A stretch of 6,454 nt of DNA. It comes from DATKMG01 sp035541995 (GTDB lineage Bacteria > Acidobacteriota > Terriglobia > Versatilivoradales > Versatilivoraceae). The DNA lies in assembly GCA_035541995.1 (NCBI GenBank), contig DATKMG010000464.1, positions 1 to 6,454 of the forward strand, written 5' to 3'. The position numbers were made by a program, and so were the translations under genes. The notes under the pieces were generated by a model, which ran no database searches, was not told the origin of the DNA, and saw only the letters and a list, made by a program, of their open reading frames with translations. Below are positions 6,022-6,454 of this stretch, one piece after another. Position 1 is the first letter of the stretch. Each line of letters opens with the position of its first letter.

Positions 6022-6045
6022 CTTCCGATAATGTAGTGTCGGAAG
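6022..6045. promoter_or_regulatory. Dyad CTTCCGA-N10-TCGGAAG, candidate operator
   Basis: Perfect seven-base arms (6022-6028 and 6039-6045), with a G-T and an A-T pair able to extend the stem inwards. It lies 45 bases before the proposed GTG of the exported-protein gene and overlaps a GATAAT hexamer (6027-6032), so it is well placed to control that gene. Confidence 0.4.
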
Positions 6046-6054
6046 CCGGATGTG

Positions 6055-6062
6055 GGTGATAA
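6055..6062 (+). promoter_or_regulatory. Possible -10 element for the exported-protein gene
   Basis: GTGATAAT contains GATAAT (6057-6062), five of six consensus bases, 27 bases before the GTG. No good -35 is visible at the usual distance, so this is weak; an activator-dependent promoter or the GATAAT at 6027 are alternatives. Confidence 0.25.
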
Positions 6063-6089
6063 TTTAGAAGGCCTATTTGGGGCAGGCTA

Positions 6090-6454
6090 GTGTTGAAGAA
6101 CCGAAAACTTGCCGGTTGGGTGTGTGGCCAAATGCTGGCCGCTCTCACATTGGTCAATTCTTTCGCTTGTGTTCTCTATTGCCAGGCTTCTCGAGGGATG
6201 AAGCCACCGGAACACCATTCCTGTTGCGCAAAGAACCAGAGTTCCGTCGGGATCGGCTCGATATTTCGTTCCAATGGATCCATTCCCTGCCCGGCTGAAA
6301 TGGCCCTTCTTTCAGATGTTCCTTTGATCTTGCGCGATAACTCGCAATCGACCCAATTAAGCGAGAACGAATTCTCCGCAATCCAAGTACTTTCAGCATC
6401 CCATCCATTGACAAGGGTATGCCAACCCCTAGCCTCACCCTTGAAGTTCCTATC
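6090..6454 (+). CDS. Exported small protein with HHSCC motif, 3' truncated by window edge
   Basis: An open frame of 121 complete codons without a stop runs off the right edge. From the GTG it begins with a basic n-region (LKNRK) and a hydrophobic stretch (about 7-31), typical of a Sec signal peptide or membrane anchor. Next comes a Cys/His patch, EHHSCCAKN at 41-49, and further cysteines at 67 and 111. I do not recognise the family. Small exported proteins with such patches are often encoded beside metal-efflux genes, so metal binding is a reasonable guess, not a demonstrated function. GTG is chosen because a GGGGCAGG purine stretch lies just before it and it gives a proper n-region; TTG at 6093 or ATG at 6132 are alternatives, the ATG losing most of the basic n-region. 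It is divergent from the PDZ gene. The overlapping frames at 6077-6298 (plus) and 6438-6154 (minus) lack such features. Confidence 0.68.
   Translation, partial: MLKNRKLAGWVCGQMLAALTLVNSFACVLYCQASRGMKPPEHHSCCAKNQSSVGIGSIFRSNGSIPCPAEMALLSDVPLILRDNSQSTQLSENEFSAIQVLSASHPLTRVCQPLASPLKFL

Larger units (their letters stand above)
5529..6089. other. Divergent intergenic region rich in inverted repeats
   Basis: This 561-base stretch separates the PDZ gene (minus) from the exported-protein gene (plus). No frame in it has convincing coding character; the best short one (ATG at 5881, 26 codons) lacks a ribosome binding site. From 5795 to 6045 it holds at least seven inverted repeats, including AAAGG-GG-CCTTT (5862-5873), CTGGGTG/CACCAG with one bulge (5918-5934), a GTAA-AC-TTAC palindrome (6007-6016) and those listed separately. 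It must contain promoters for both flanking genes; no good -35/-10 pair was found for the PDZ gene. Confidence 0.6.

Noticed and set aside
6077..6298. 73-codon plus-strand frame starting at TTG
   Set aside because: Overlaps the 6090 frame out of register, with no hydrophobic leader and no family features.
6154..6438. 94-codon minus-strand frame at the right edge
   Set aside because: Arg/Ser-rich with no signal or domain; the opposite-strand frame from 6090 has a signal-like N-terminus and explains the region better.

Overview
The window shows a bacterial chromosome segment of middling GC content. It looks like a free-living Gram-negative with sigma-54 signalling; the protein style recalls Nitrospirota, NC10 or similar deep-branching environmental lineages. 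That placement is an impression only, because no marker gene is present.

Layout, left to right. (1) 1-714, plus strand: the C-terminal part of a ferrous-iron transporter FeoB, cut by the left edge. (2) 787-4134, minus strand: a two-component cluster. In transcription order it is a soluble PAS-PAS histidine kinase (4134 to 2644), a sigma-54-activating NtrC-type response regulator (2464 to 1082) and a small TPR protein (1038 to 787). The TPR gene converges on feoB. (3) 4135-4457: a 323-base spacer with a strong promoter -10 box abutting the kinase ATG, GC-rich hairpins and a short repeated motif. (4) 4458-5528, minus strand: a membrane protein with one N-terminal anchor, a PDZ domain and about seven further membrane helices, but no kinase or other output domain. 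(5) 5529-6089: a divergent intergenic region without a convincing gene but dense in inverted repeats. (6) 6090-6454, plus strand: the start of an exported small protein with a His-His-Ser-Cys-Cys motif that runs off the right edge.

How it may work together. All four minus-strand genes read the same way. The PDZ membrane protein resembles the sensory front half of membrane histidine kinases, while the next gene is a kinase without membrane helices if it starts at its ATG. A split sensor is therefore a reasonable hypothesis: PDZ/membrane protein senses at the envelope, PAS kinase phosphorylates the NtrC-type regulator, and the regulator drives sigma-54 promoters. No convincing sigma-54 (-24/-12) promoter was found by eye, so the targets are unknown. 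Iron transport on one side and a Cys/His-rich exported protein on the other hint at metal or envelope stress, but this is guilt by proximity only.
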